64,000 nucleotides of DNA. Origin: Flavobacterium sp. CG_23.5. Its GTDB lineage: Bacteria; Bacteroidota; Bacteroidia; Flavobacteriales; Flavobacteriaceae. The stretch lies in NCBI RefSeq assembly GCF_017875765.1, contig NZ_JAGGNA010000001.1, positions 1,751,001-1,815,000 on the forward strand. Reading direction: 5' to 3'. The notes beneath the pieces were generated by a model that was not told the origin of the DNA, made no database searches, and saw only the letters and a list, made by a program, of their open reading frames with translations. How positions within the stretch are numbered: position 1 is the first letter of the stretch; every line of letters begins with the position of its first letter. Of this stretch, positions 8,916-15,882 are shown piece by piece. The position numbers were made by a program, and so were the translations under genes.

Positions 8916-10082
8916 ATGAATTATTTTTCTTCTGATTTTAAACTTGGAATTCTCGGTGGCGGACAACTCGGCAAAATGCTGTTATCTGACACCCGAAAAT
9001 TCGATATACAAACTTATGTACTTGATCCAAGTGATGAAGCACCTTGCAAAATAGCCTGTGACCAATTTTTCAAAGGCGACTTAATGAATTTTGAAACCGT
9101 TTACAATTTTGGAAAACTAGTTGATGTTTTAACCTTTGAAATCGAACTGGTTAATCTTGAAGCTTTAGTAAAACTAGAAGACGAAGGATTGAAAGTTTAT
9201 CCTTCACCTAAAACACTAAAACGTATCCAAAATAAAGGAATTCAGAAAGATTTTTATACTGAACACGCTATTCCTACAGCAAGTTACAAACGCTTTGGTA
9301 ATTTAAAAAGTTTGATAATTGAAATTCTTGATTCCAAAATAAAATTACCATTTATATGGAAATGTACGGAATTTGGTTACGACGGAAATGGCGTTAAAGT
9401 AATTAGACAAATCTCGGATTTAGACAATTTAGCTAATGTAGAATGTATTGCTGAAGAAATGGTTCCGTTTAAAAATGAGTTGGCAGTAATCGTTTGTCGC
9501 AATCCATCAGGCGACATAAAAACATATCCTGTGGTTGAAATGGAATTCCATCCAGAAGCAAATCAGGTAGAATATGTTATTTGTCCTGCTCGAATCGATG
9601 ATACAGTTGCCGAAAAAGCGAGAGCAATTGCCTTGAATGTTTCTGAAAAATTCAATCATGTTGGACTTTTGGCAGTGGAAATGTTCCAAACAGAAGATGA
9701 CGAGATTCTTGTAAACGAAGTTGCTCCTCGCCCACACAATTCAGGTCATTATTCGATTGAAGCCAGCTATACTTCACAATTCGAAAATCATTTGAGAGCA
9801 ATTCTTAACTTACCCTTAGGAAATACCGATAGCAAAGTAGCTGGAATTATGGTGAATCTAGTTGGTGCTGAAGGATTTTCAGGAGACGTAGTTTATGAAA
9901 ATATCGAAAAAATATTAGGATGGAATGGTGTCACACCACATATTTACGGAAAAAAACAAACTCGTCCTTTTAGAAAAATGGGACATGTAACTATAGTAAA
10001 TGAGGACATAAAAGAAGCAAGACGTATTGCGCAAGATGTAAAGAATACGATAAGAGTAATCAGCGATAAATTGAATAATTAA
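8916..10082 (+). CDS. purK: 5-(carboxyamino)imidazole ribonucleotide synthase
   Basis: The 388-aa ATP-grasp enzyme carboxylates AIR to N5-CAIR with ATP and bicarbonate in purine synthesis. The N-terminus KLGILGGGQLGKML is the family's nucleotide-fold signature. 'LPFIWKCTEFGYDGNGVKVI' marks the ATP-grasp core, and the metal/ATP end reads 'LVNEVAPRPHNSGHYSIEA' (about residues 266-284). Length is normal. purE, which uses its product, follows after 121 nt, so the two form a functional pair and probably one transcript. Confidence 0.95.
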   Translation: MNYFSSDFKLGILGGGQLGKMLLSDTRKFDIQTYVLDPSDEAPCKIACDQFFKGDLMNFETVYNFGKLVDVLTFEIELVNLEALVKLEDEGLKVYPSPKTLKRIQNKGIQKDFYTEHAIPTASYKRFGNLKSLIIEILDSKIKLPFIWKCTEFGYDGNGVKVIRQISDLDNLANVECIAEEMVPFKNELAVIVCRNPSGDIKTYPVVEMEFHPEANQVEYVICPARIDDTVAEKARAIALNVSEKFNHVGLLAVEMFQTEDDEILVNEVAPRPHNSGHYSIEASYTSQFENHLRAILNLPLGNTDSKVAGIMVNLVGAEGFSGDVVYENIEKILGWNGVTPHIYGKKQTRPFRKMGHVTIVNEDIKEARRIAQDVKNTIRVISDKLNN

Positions 10083-10203
10083 AAGATTTAAGCGATTTAA
10101 AAATTGTGATACACTAAATAGAGTTTTAAATAATTTTTCAATCTTTGAATTTTTTACCCGAGCCCTAGGGCGAACGGACGTAGTAATCTTTAAATAAAAA
10201 ATA

Positions 10204-10686
10204 ATGAAAGTAGCCGTAATAATGGGAAGCATATCTGATATGCCGGTAATGCAGGAAGCAATAGACATCTTAAAAGCATTTGACATCGAAACAGAAGTTG
10301 ATATCGTTTCAGCTCACAGAACTCCCGAAAAATTATTTGATTTCAGTAAAAACGCTCACACTCGTGGCATTTCGGTTATTATTGCTGGAGCTGGGGGTGC
10401 TGCACATCTACCTGGAATGGTTGCCTCCATGACTCCTCTTCCGGTAATTGGTGTTCCGGTAAAATCGAGTAATTCTATTGATGGCTGGGATAGTGTTTTA
10501 TCCATTCTACAAATGCCTGGTGGTGTTCCTGTAGCAACAGTTGCGCTAAACGGAGCCAAGAATGCAGGTATTTTGGCGGCACAAATTATTGGTTGCCACA
10601 ATAAAATTGTCTTAGACAGAATAATATCATATAAAACTGGATTAAAAGAAGCCGTGGATATTGCCTCTGAAAGTCTAAATAAATAA
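10204..10686 (+). CDS. purE: N5-carboxyaminoimidazole ribonucleotide mutase
   Basis: The 160-aa class I PurE converts N5-CAIR to CAIR. Signature stretches are 'IMGSISDMPVMQEA' (residues 7-20), 'SAHRTPEKLF' (with the catalytic-loop His) and 'AGAGGAAHLPGMVAS'. It follows purK directly, and a strong bidirectional terminator lies just after the stop. The 121-nt purK-purE gap contains a short GC-rich island around 10156-10181 with no assigned role. Confidence 0.95.
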   Translation: MKVAVIMGSISDMPVMQEAIDILKAFDIETEVDIVSAHRTPEKLFDFSKNAHTRGISVIIAGAGGAAHLPGMVASMTPLPVIGVPVKSSNSIDGWDSVLSILQMPGGVPVATVALNGAKNAGILAAQIIGCHNKIVLDRIISYKTGLKEAVDIASESLNK

Positions 10687-10687
10687 T

Positions 10688-10712
10688 AAAAAGCTCCATG
10701 ACGGAGCTTTTT
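10688..10712. terminator. Bidirectional terminator, purE / 223-aa protein
   Basis: AAAAAGCTCC (10688-10697) pairs with GGAGCTTTTT (10703-10712) over a 5-nt loop, between two convergent genes. Confidence 0.85.
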
Positions 10713-10739
10713 ATCTTTATTTTTATTCTAATTAATTCT

Positions 10740-11411
10740 TTAATCTTCTGTCAACACTTCTTCCAAAATTCCATCGAATTCTGAAGCAATTATATCATCT
10801 CTGTTTAACCAATATTCAGACGTGGTTACTGTAAAATCAACATTATTCGTTGTGGTTAAATCCCACAGAATGTCGTCAGCTTCCGGAAATGGAGCATTGT
10901 GATTCATCTGGTGATCAAACAATCTTTTTATAAGATTGCTGTCAGACAATCCGTTGCTTAACAATTTCAACACATCTTCCTTTGTTAACTCCTTCACAGT
11001 TTCTTCTTCTAAAGGAGCAAAACTACACTTTACAATTGTAGCTTTTGCATTTGGAAATTTACCGTTATATGCTTTGAAAAGCAATTGATTTACGTGAAAC
11101 AATTTTGCATGTAGACCAATTTCCGGATATTCTTCACAAACTTTATCTAAAAACATGTCGTTAGAAATCTGTTGTATTTGCCCTTCATTTAATTGCTCTG
11201 CTAATTTATAAGTCAATACAATTACAGCGGCTTCTTTAGGCTCAAAATCGGTAATTGCCATTTCAAGCAATTCGCTTAAGCTTTCCTTATCAGCGCCAGC
11301 TGCATCTGGATAATCGAATTTTTCCAGCAACTGCACATAATCTTCATTAGTCCAATAGTCTTCAATTTGGTCCACACTAAAGGCATTTTTTATTGTAATA
11401 TGATAGTTCAT
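10740..11411 (-). CDS. Conserved hypothetical protein (223 aa, acidic)
   Basis: I do not recognise a named family. The protein is soluble and strongly acidic, with no signal peptide or membrane segment. It looks mostly helical, with 'DYWTNEDYVQLLEKFDYPD' near the start, an alternating hydrophobic helix at about 50-75 (KEAAVIVLTYKLAEQLNEGQ), and a C-terminal part rich in D, E and W (ILWDLTTTNNVDF, EYWLNRDD). The start ATG at 11411 and normal codon use support a real gene. It is monocistronic, converging on purE and divergent from the M3 peptidase gene. Confidence 0.7.
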   Translation of the reverse strand: MNYHITIKNAFSVDQIEDYWTNEDYVQLLEKFDYPDAAGADKESLSELLEMAITDFEPKEAAVIVLTYKLAEQLNEGQIQQISNDMFLDKVCEEYPEIGLHAKLFHVNQLLFKAYNGKFPNAKATIVKCSFAPLEEETVKELTKEDVLKLLSNGLSDSNLIKRLFDHQMNHNAPFPEADDILWDLTTTNNVDFTVTTSEYWLNRDDIIASEFDGILEEVLTED

Positions 11412-11569
11412 AACGTACTTAATTTAGTAACTTTTTTATAATTAGTCAGTTTGAGAACTAACATTTTTTTACAATGTAGGCGTTTTTAATCATAAGATCG
11501 ACTGACGTTTTATAAATTTTAACAATAAATCAATCCTATTAGAAACTCCATTTTTTTTTAATAAATCCC

Positions 11570-11577
11570 TACATTTG
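11570..11577 (+). promoter_or_regulatory. Probable -7 box of the M3 peptidase gene
   Basis: TACATTTG matches TAnnTTTG and lies 48 bp before the chosen ATG at 11626. A longer reading frame could begin at a TTG inside this box, which argues for the downstream ATG as the real start. Confidence 0.55.
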
Positions 11578-11625
11578 TATATACAAAATTCGATATTTCA
11601 CCAACAGAAAATTAATGACTCAACA

Positions 11626-13653
11626 ATGAATATTCTCACTCAACATTTCAATACTAAATACGATACTGCGCCATTTTCCCAAATAAAACTTGACGATTAC
11701 AAACCCTCTTTTATTGAAAATATTGCTTCCGCAAAAGCAGAAATCGATGCAATTATAAACAATGCAGAATTACCAACATTCGAAAACACTATAGAAAAAT
11801 TGGATTTTTCCGGAAATGCGCTGGACCGATTATCGAGCATATTCTTCAATTTGAACTCGGCAGAAACCTCAGACGAAATGCAAAAAATCGCACAGGAAGT
11901 TTCACCGCTATTGACAGAATTTAGCAATGACATCACTTTGAACGCAGATTTATTCAAAAAGGTCAAATCAGTTTTTGAACAAAAAGACAGTCTAAATTTA
12001 ACACCAGAACAAGCAACATTATTAGACAAAAAATTTAAAAATTTCTCTCGAAATGGAGCGCTACTTTCTGAAGATAAAAAAGTTCGCTTGCGCGAAATTG
12101 ATACGGAATTAGCCAAACTGAAACTGACTTACGGTGAAAATGTTTTGGCTGAAACCAATAATTACGAATTAATTATTACAGACGAAGAAAATTTAAAAGG
12201 CCTACCGGAAGGAACTATTGAAGCCGCAAAATCATTGGCAAAATCAAAAGAAATAGAAGGTTGGATTTTTACGTTGGATTTCCCAAGTTATATTCCGTTC
12301 GTAACTTATGCTGATAACAGGGAACTACGAAAAGAAATTGCCATAGCAGCAGGAAAGAAAGGATTTCACAATAACGAATTCGACAATCAGGAAAACGTAC
12401 TCAAAATTGCCAAATTACGTCATGAAAGAGCTAATTTACTGGGTTATCAAACACATTCCCATTTTGTTTTGGAAGAAAGAATGGCACAAAATCCAGACAA
12501 AGTAAAATCCTTTTTGGATGATTTATTAGTTAAAGCAAAACCCGCTGCCGAAAGAGAATTTGCTGAGCTTACCGCTTTCGCCAAAGCATTGGACGGCATT
12601 GATCATTTAGAAAAATGGGATGGCGCTTACTATTCAGAAAAATTGAAACAGAAATTATTCAATTTGGATGATGAAAAATTAAAACCTTATTTTCAACTAG
12701 AAAAAGTACTGCAAGGCGCATTCACGATTGCTCAAAAATTATACGGAATCACTTTTACTGAAATTTTCGACATCGATAAATACCACAATGAAGTGACCAC
12801 TTACGAAGTGAAAGATGAAAAGAATGAACTGGTTGCCATTTTTTATGCTGATTTTTTTCCAAGAAAAGGCAAACGAAATGGCGCGTGGATGACTTCTTTT
12901 AAATCACAATACATTAAAGACAGAAAAAACGAAAGACCACATATTTCTAATGTTTGTAATTTTACAAAACCAACAGAAACCAAACCATCTTTATTGACAT
13001 TTAATGAAGTAACGACTTTGTTTCATGAATTTGGCCACGGCTTACACGGCATGTTAGCCAATACAACATATCCTAGTTTGTCAGGGACTTCAGTTTATTG
13101 GGATTTTGTGGAATTGCCAAGCCAGATTATGGAAAACTGGTGTTACGAGCCGGAAGCTTTGGCTTTATTCGCCAATCATTATCAAACGGGAGAAATTATA
13201 CCGCAAGAATTCGTGGAAAAAATCAAGGAAAGCTCAAGCTTCCAAGAAGGAATGGCAACCTTACGCCAAATTAGTTTTGGATTATTGGACATGGCCTTTC
13301 ACAGTAACAATCCTAATGGAATTACCACTGTAAAAACGTTTGAAAAAGCAGCTATGGAAAACACCATTCTATATCCTGATGTAGCCGAAAATTGCATGAG
13401 TGTTTCGTTTTCCCATATTTTTCAAGGCGGATATTCGTCTGGATATTATAGTTACAAATGGGCTGAAGTACTCGATGCAGATGCTTTTGCATATTTCCAA
13501 GAAAAAGGAATTTTTAATAAAGAAGTGGCAACAAAATTTAAAGACAATATACTTTCCAAAGGTGGCACGGAACAACCAATGACTTTATACAAACGCTTTA
13601 GAGGGCAAGAACCTTCTCCAGACGCTTTGCTGAAAAGATCAGGATTGGTTTAG
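11626..13653 (+). CDS. dcp: M3 family metallopeptidase (peptidyl-dipeptidase Dcp / oligopeptidase type)
   Basis: From the ATG at 11626 the protein has 675 aa (MNILTQHFNTKYDTAPFSQI...). It has the M3 zinc site HEFGH at residues 467-471, with the third ligand Glu at about 496 in DFVELPSQ. The 'FNEVTTLFHEFGHGLHGML' context and the C-terminal 'FSHIFQGGYSSGYYSYKW' are typical of Dcp/OpdA enzymes, which cut short peptides. There is no signal peptide, so it probably acts in the cytoplasm on peptide breakdown products. Dcp and oligopeptidase A are hard to separate by eye, so the symbol is tentative. A hairpin terminator follows. Confidence 0.9.
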   Translation: MNILTQHFNTKYDTAPFSQIKLDDYKPSFIENIASAKAEIDAIINNAELPTFENTIEKLDFSGNALDRLSSIFFNLNSAETSDEMQKIAQEVSPLLTEFSNDITLNADLFKKVKSVFEQKDSLNLTPEQATLLDKKFKNFSRNGALLSEDKKVRLREIDTELAKLKLTYGENVLAETNNYELIITDEENLKGLPEGTIEAAKSLAKSKEIEGWIFTLDFPSYIPFVTYADNRELRKEIAIAAGKKGFHNNEFDNQENVLKIAKLRHERANLLGYQTHSHFVLEERMAQNPDKVKSFLDDLLVKAKPAAEREFAELTAFAKALDGIDHLEKWDGAYYSEKLKQKLFNLDDEKLKPYFQLEKVLQGAFTIAQKLYGITFTEIFDIDKYHNEVTTYEVKDEKNELVAIFYADFFPRKGKRNGAWMTSFKSQYIKDRKNERPHISNVCNFTKPTETKPSLLTFNEVTTLFHEFGHGLHGMLANTTYPSLSGTSVYWDFVELPSQIMENWCYEPEALALFANHYQTGEIIPQEFVEKIKESSSFQEGMATLRQISFGLLDMAFHSNNPNGITTVKTFEKAAMENTILYPDVAENCMSVSFSHIFQGGYSSGYYSYKWAEVLDADAFAYFQEKGIFNKEVATKFKDNILSKGGTEQPMTLYKRFRGQEPSPDALLKRSGLV

Positions 13654-13664
13654 ATTTCAGATAT

Positions 13665-13692
13665 AAAACCGAAGTAGTCCTGCTTCGGTTTT
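13665..13692. terminator. Bidirectional terminator, M3 peptidase / DUF4143 ATPase
   Basis: AAAACCGAAG (13665-13674) pairs with CTTCGGTTTT (13683-13692) between convergent genes; the DUF4143 gene stop is at 13694. Confidence 0.85.
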
Positions 13693-13693
13693 A

Positions 13694-14809
13694 TTATTTC
13701 AAAAACTCCCTGAAATTCTCTTTACTTACCACTAAAAAACTGGGCTGATAAGCCTCTTGAAATGATTTAGGCAACTTGATTTTTTTATTCGAAGACCATT
13801 TAAATTCAAAAGCACTAATCACATCAGCATTCGTTTCGATGTAATCTATTTCCTGTTGCTGCGTTGTTCTCCAAAAATACGGCTTCGCCAAACTATCCGT
13901 ATAGGAAAGCATTTTTATTCGTTCAGAAACTAGAAAATTTTCCCAAAGCGCTCCTTTGTCTTGACGAAATTCTAAAGTATTAAAATTACCAATTAACATA
14001 TTGCGAACTCCATTGTCATAGAAATAAATTTTTCTGTTGGCTTTGATTTCGTTTCGAATGTTTTTACTAAAACTATTCAATCTAAAAATTACGAAAGCTT
14101 TCTCCAATACATCAATATAAGTACTCACCGTGTTTTTATCTACACCCACTAATTGCGCAATTTCATTGTAACTCACTTCGCTACCCACTTGCAATGCCAA
14201 AGCCTGAAGAATCTTCTCTAAAACCTCTGATTTCCGGATACCCGCCAAACTCAAAACATCTTTGTACAAATAACTGGAAACCAAATTTTTTAAAATCTCG
14301 TATTCATTACCAAAATTATTGATCACATCCGGATACATTCCATAAAGTAAACGCAACTCTAATTGCTGTTGCGCTTTGATGTAACCCACATTACTTTCAA
14401 ATTCATTCCATGAAATAGCATACAAATGGTATTCAAATTTTCGGCCCGTCAAAGGTTCTTGGGTGACATGATTGATATCAAAAGCCGAAGAACCGCTAAC
14501 GATCACCTGTACGTCTTTGATTTGATCAACAATAATTTTTAATTTCAATCCAATATTTGGAATTCGCTGTACCTCATCTATAAAAACGTATTTATAATTT
14601 CCTATAATATTTTTTAAGGTTTCTGTATTTGCACTTGCCAAAGTATCCGACACGACGGCATCATCGCCATCAAGAAATAGAAACGGAATATCCTTCAATA
14701 AGGAATTGATTAATGTCGTTTTACCCACTTGGCGCGGTCCTATCAAGACAATAACTTTTCCTTTATTTATATTTTTTTGAACAACTGAAGTTAAATCTCT
14801 TATAATCAT
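13694..14809 (-). CDS. AAA ATPase with DUF4143 domain
   Basis: The 371-aa protein has Walker A GPRQVGKTTL (residues 23-32), Walker B 'VFIDEVQRI' (about 74-82) and a 'VIVSGSSAFDI' sensor-like strand. A winged-helix segment (YNEIAQLVGVDKNTVSTYI) lies at about 218-236. The C-terminal DUF4143 part contains EIDYIE ... AFEFKW, a PD-(D/E)XK nuclease-like pattern. These ATPases are common in bacteria and archaea, often in mobile or stress loci, and their role is not settled. The upstream region carries tandem operator-like repeats overlapping the promoter, and the protein's winged helix makes self-regulation plausible. Confidence 0.88.
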   Translation of the reverse strand: MIIRDLTSVVQKNINKGKVIVLIGPRQVGKTTLINSLLKDIPFLFLDGDDAVVSDTLASANTETLKNIIGNYKYVFIDEVQRIPNIGLKLKIIVDQIKDVQVIVSGSSAFDINHVTQEPLTGRKFEYHLYAISWNEFESNVGYIKAQQQLELRLLYGMYPDVINNFGNEYEILKNLVSSYLYKDVLSLAGIRKSEVLEKILQALALQVGSEVSYNEIAQLVGVDKNTVSTYIDVLEKAFVIFRLNSFSKNIRNEIKANRKIYFYDNGVRNMLIGNFNTLEFRQDKGALWENFLVSERIKMLSYTDSLAKPYFWRTTQQQEIDYIETNADVISAFEFKWSSNKKIKLPKSFQEAYQPSFLVVSKENFREFLK

Positions 14810-14825
14810 AGCAATAAACTTTAAA

Positions 14826-14857
14826 CAAATATACTACAATAAAATCCTATTCACCAA
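14826..14857 (-). promoter_or_regulatory. Promoter of the DUF4143 ATPase gene
   Basis: On the minus strand, TTG (14855-14857), a 21-nt spacer and TATATTTG (14826-14833) fit the Bacteroidetes -33/-7 promoter. The -33 TTG lies within the TTTGGTGAA arm of the inverted repeat described for 14848-14923, so a protein bound there would cover the promoter. Confidence 0.65.
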
Positions 14858-14923
14858 ATTTATATTGTTTTTGGTGAACGTATTCACCAAATTTGTATAT
14901 TTTTTGGTGAACGTATTCACCAA
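14848..14923. repeat. Tandem 33-bp operator-like inverted repeats
   Basis: Two 33-bp units (14848-14880 and 14881-14913) are followed by a partial third starting at 14914. Each complete unit has perfect 9-bp arms TTCACCAAA and TTTGGTGAA around an A/T-only or nearly A/T-only centre of 11 bp. Across unit junctions GGTGAACGTATTCACC forms a second, overlapping palindrome with arms GGTGAA/TTCACC. The array lies between the DUF4143 ATPase gene and the stop of the UbiA-like gene, and its leftmost TTTGGTGAA arm holds the ATPase -33 element. Confidence 0.85.
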
Positions 14924-14934
14924 TATCAATATTT

Positions 14935-15747
14935 TTAAAACAATAGAAGCAACAACCACCAGACAATAGGCACGCTTTCTACCCAAAAAGAAGTATAATA
15001 TTTCGAACGTTTTTCATTGGAGAAAAGCAGAAATAGAGAAATCATAATCACCAATATCAGGTTGACAACTAATTGATTTTCATCAAAATTACTTTTAAAA
15101 AATTCCAGAAAATAAAACGGAATCAAAAGTAACATTCCTAATATTTTTGTGCGCTTCACTCCTATTTGTTGTGGTACGGTTTGCAAATGCGGATCATCAT
15201 TTGCCAAATCAATGATTTCAAAAATAAGGACCAACACAAAAATAAGAATGAACCTTTGAATACATTTAAGGTAAAAATCTGAAGTAATGGCAATTTCAGC
15301 ATTCAAAACAGGCAAACCTAAAGTCACACCCACCCAACACAAAGCCACAATATAAATTTTCACACCAGCCCAGTTTCTGGCATTCCTCTTATTTGGAAAA
15401 AACGGAAGCGTATACAATAAAGTGATACTCAAAAAAGCAATTGCAACAATTTGAGTAATGCGATGCAACTGAAAAAAATAATAGCCCACCATTATAAGAG
15501 AACAAAAACTAAATAAAGCAATTATTTTTAATTCCTTTCGCATTTGCTGTTTTTTGGCTCTGGCCAATGCATCGTATTTCACAAAATTATATCCTACGAT
15601 TGTTCCAAAAAAAACAAAATTAGCAATTGGTTCATCAAACGGAATGTTGAACATGTGTTGCGTCATCTTGACAAGAGAATAACACGATAAAGCAACATGA
15701 ATGCTACTATTTACGTAAAAATTAAAAATTTGTTTAAATACCTTCAT
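14935..15747 (-). CDS. UbiA-like polytopic membrane protein
   Basis: The 270-aa protein has about seven to eight hydrophobic segments (for example near 40-55, 73-95, 97-115, 128-148, 165-182, 205-220, 228-245 and 255-270). The pairs 'GYNFVKYDALARAK' (about 52-65) and 'FEIIDLANDDPHLQTVPQQIG' (split across about 182-202) sit where UbiA prenyltransferases carry their two Asp-rich motifs, but neither matches the classic motif well. I read it as a member or relative of the UbiA superfamily with unknown substrate. It diverges from gcvP, and its stop lies only 12 bp from the operator repeats of the next gene. Confidence 0.6.
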   Translation of the reverse strand: MKVFKQIFNFYVNSSIHVALSCYSLVKMTQHMFNIPFDEPIANFVFFGTIVGYNFVKYDALARAKKQQMRKELKIIALFSFCSLIMVGYYFFQLHRITQIVAIAFLSITLLYTLPFFPNKRNARNWAGVKIYIVALCWVGVTLGLPVLNAEIAITSDFYLKCIQRFILIFVLVLIFEIIDLANDDPHLQTVPQQIGVKRTKILGMLLLIPFYFLEFFKSNFDENQLVVNLILVIMISLFLLFSNEKRSKYYTSFWVESVPIVWWLLLLLF

Positions 15748-15771
15748 TAAACAAAATTAGTCAATTGTGAA

Positions 15772-15799
15772 CAAATCTACCATTTAGTTGAAAAATCAA
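15772..15799 (-). promoter_or_regulatory. Promoter of the UbiA-like gene
   Basis: On the minus strand, TTG (15797-15799), 17 nt, then TAGATTTG (15772-15779) fits the -33/-7 consensus. A second box TAATTTTG lies at 15752-15759, close to the start codon. Confidence 0.5.
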
Positions 15800-15843
15800 T
15801 AAAATATGAATACCAAAATACGTTTTAAACTATTAATAATACT

Positions 15844-15851
15844 TATTTTTG
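15844..15851 (+). promoter_or_regulatory. Probable -7 box of gcvP
   Basis: TATTTTTG matches TAnnTTTG, 31 bp before the gcvP start. The leader is too short and A+T-rich for a glycine riboswitch, and none is seen. Confidence 0.5.
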
Positions 15852-15882
15852 CAGCACTAAAAAACAACACCTATATTTTTGT

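Noticed and set aside
14848..14923. Short CRISPR-like array
   Set aside because: The 33-bp units abut directly with no spacers, there are only 2.3 copies, and each unit is itself an inverted repeat overlapping a promoter. It fits an operator, not a CRISPR.
15748..15882. Glycine riboswitch before gcvP
   Set aside because: The gap is short, A+T-rich and without paired GC-rich helices of a riboswitch; only promoter boxes are seen.
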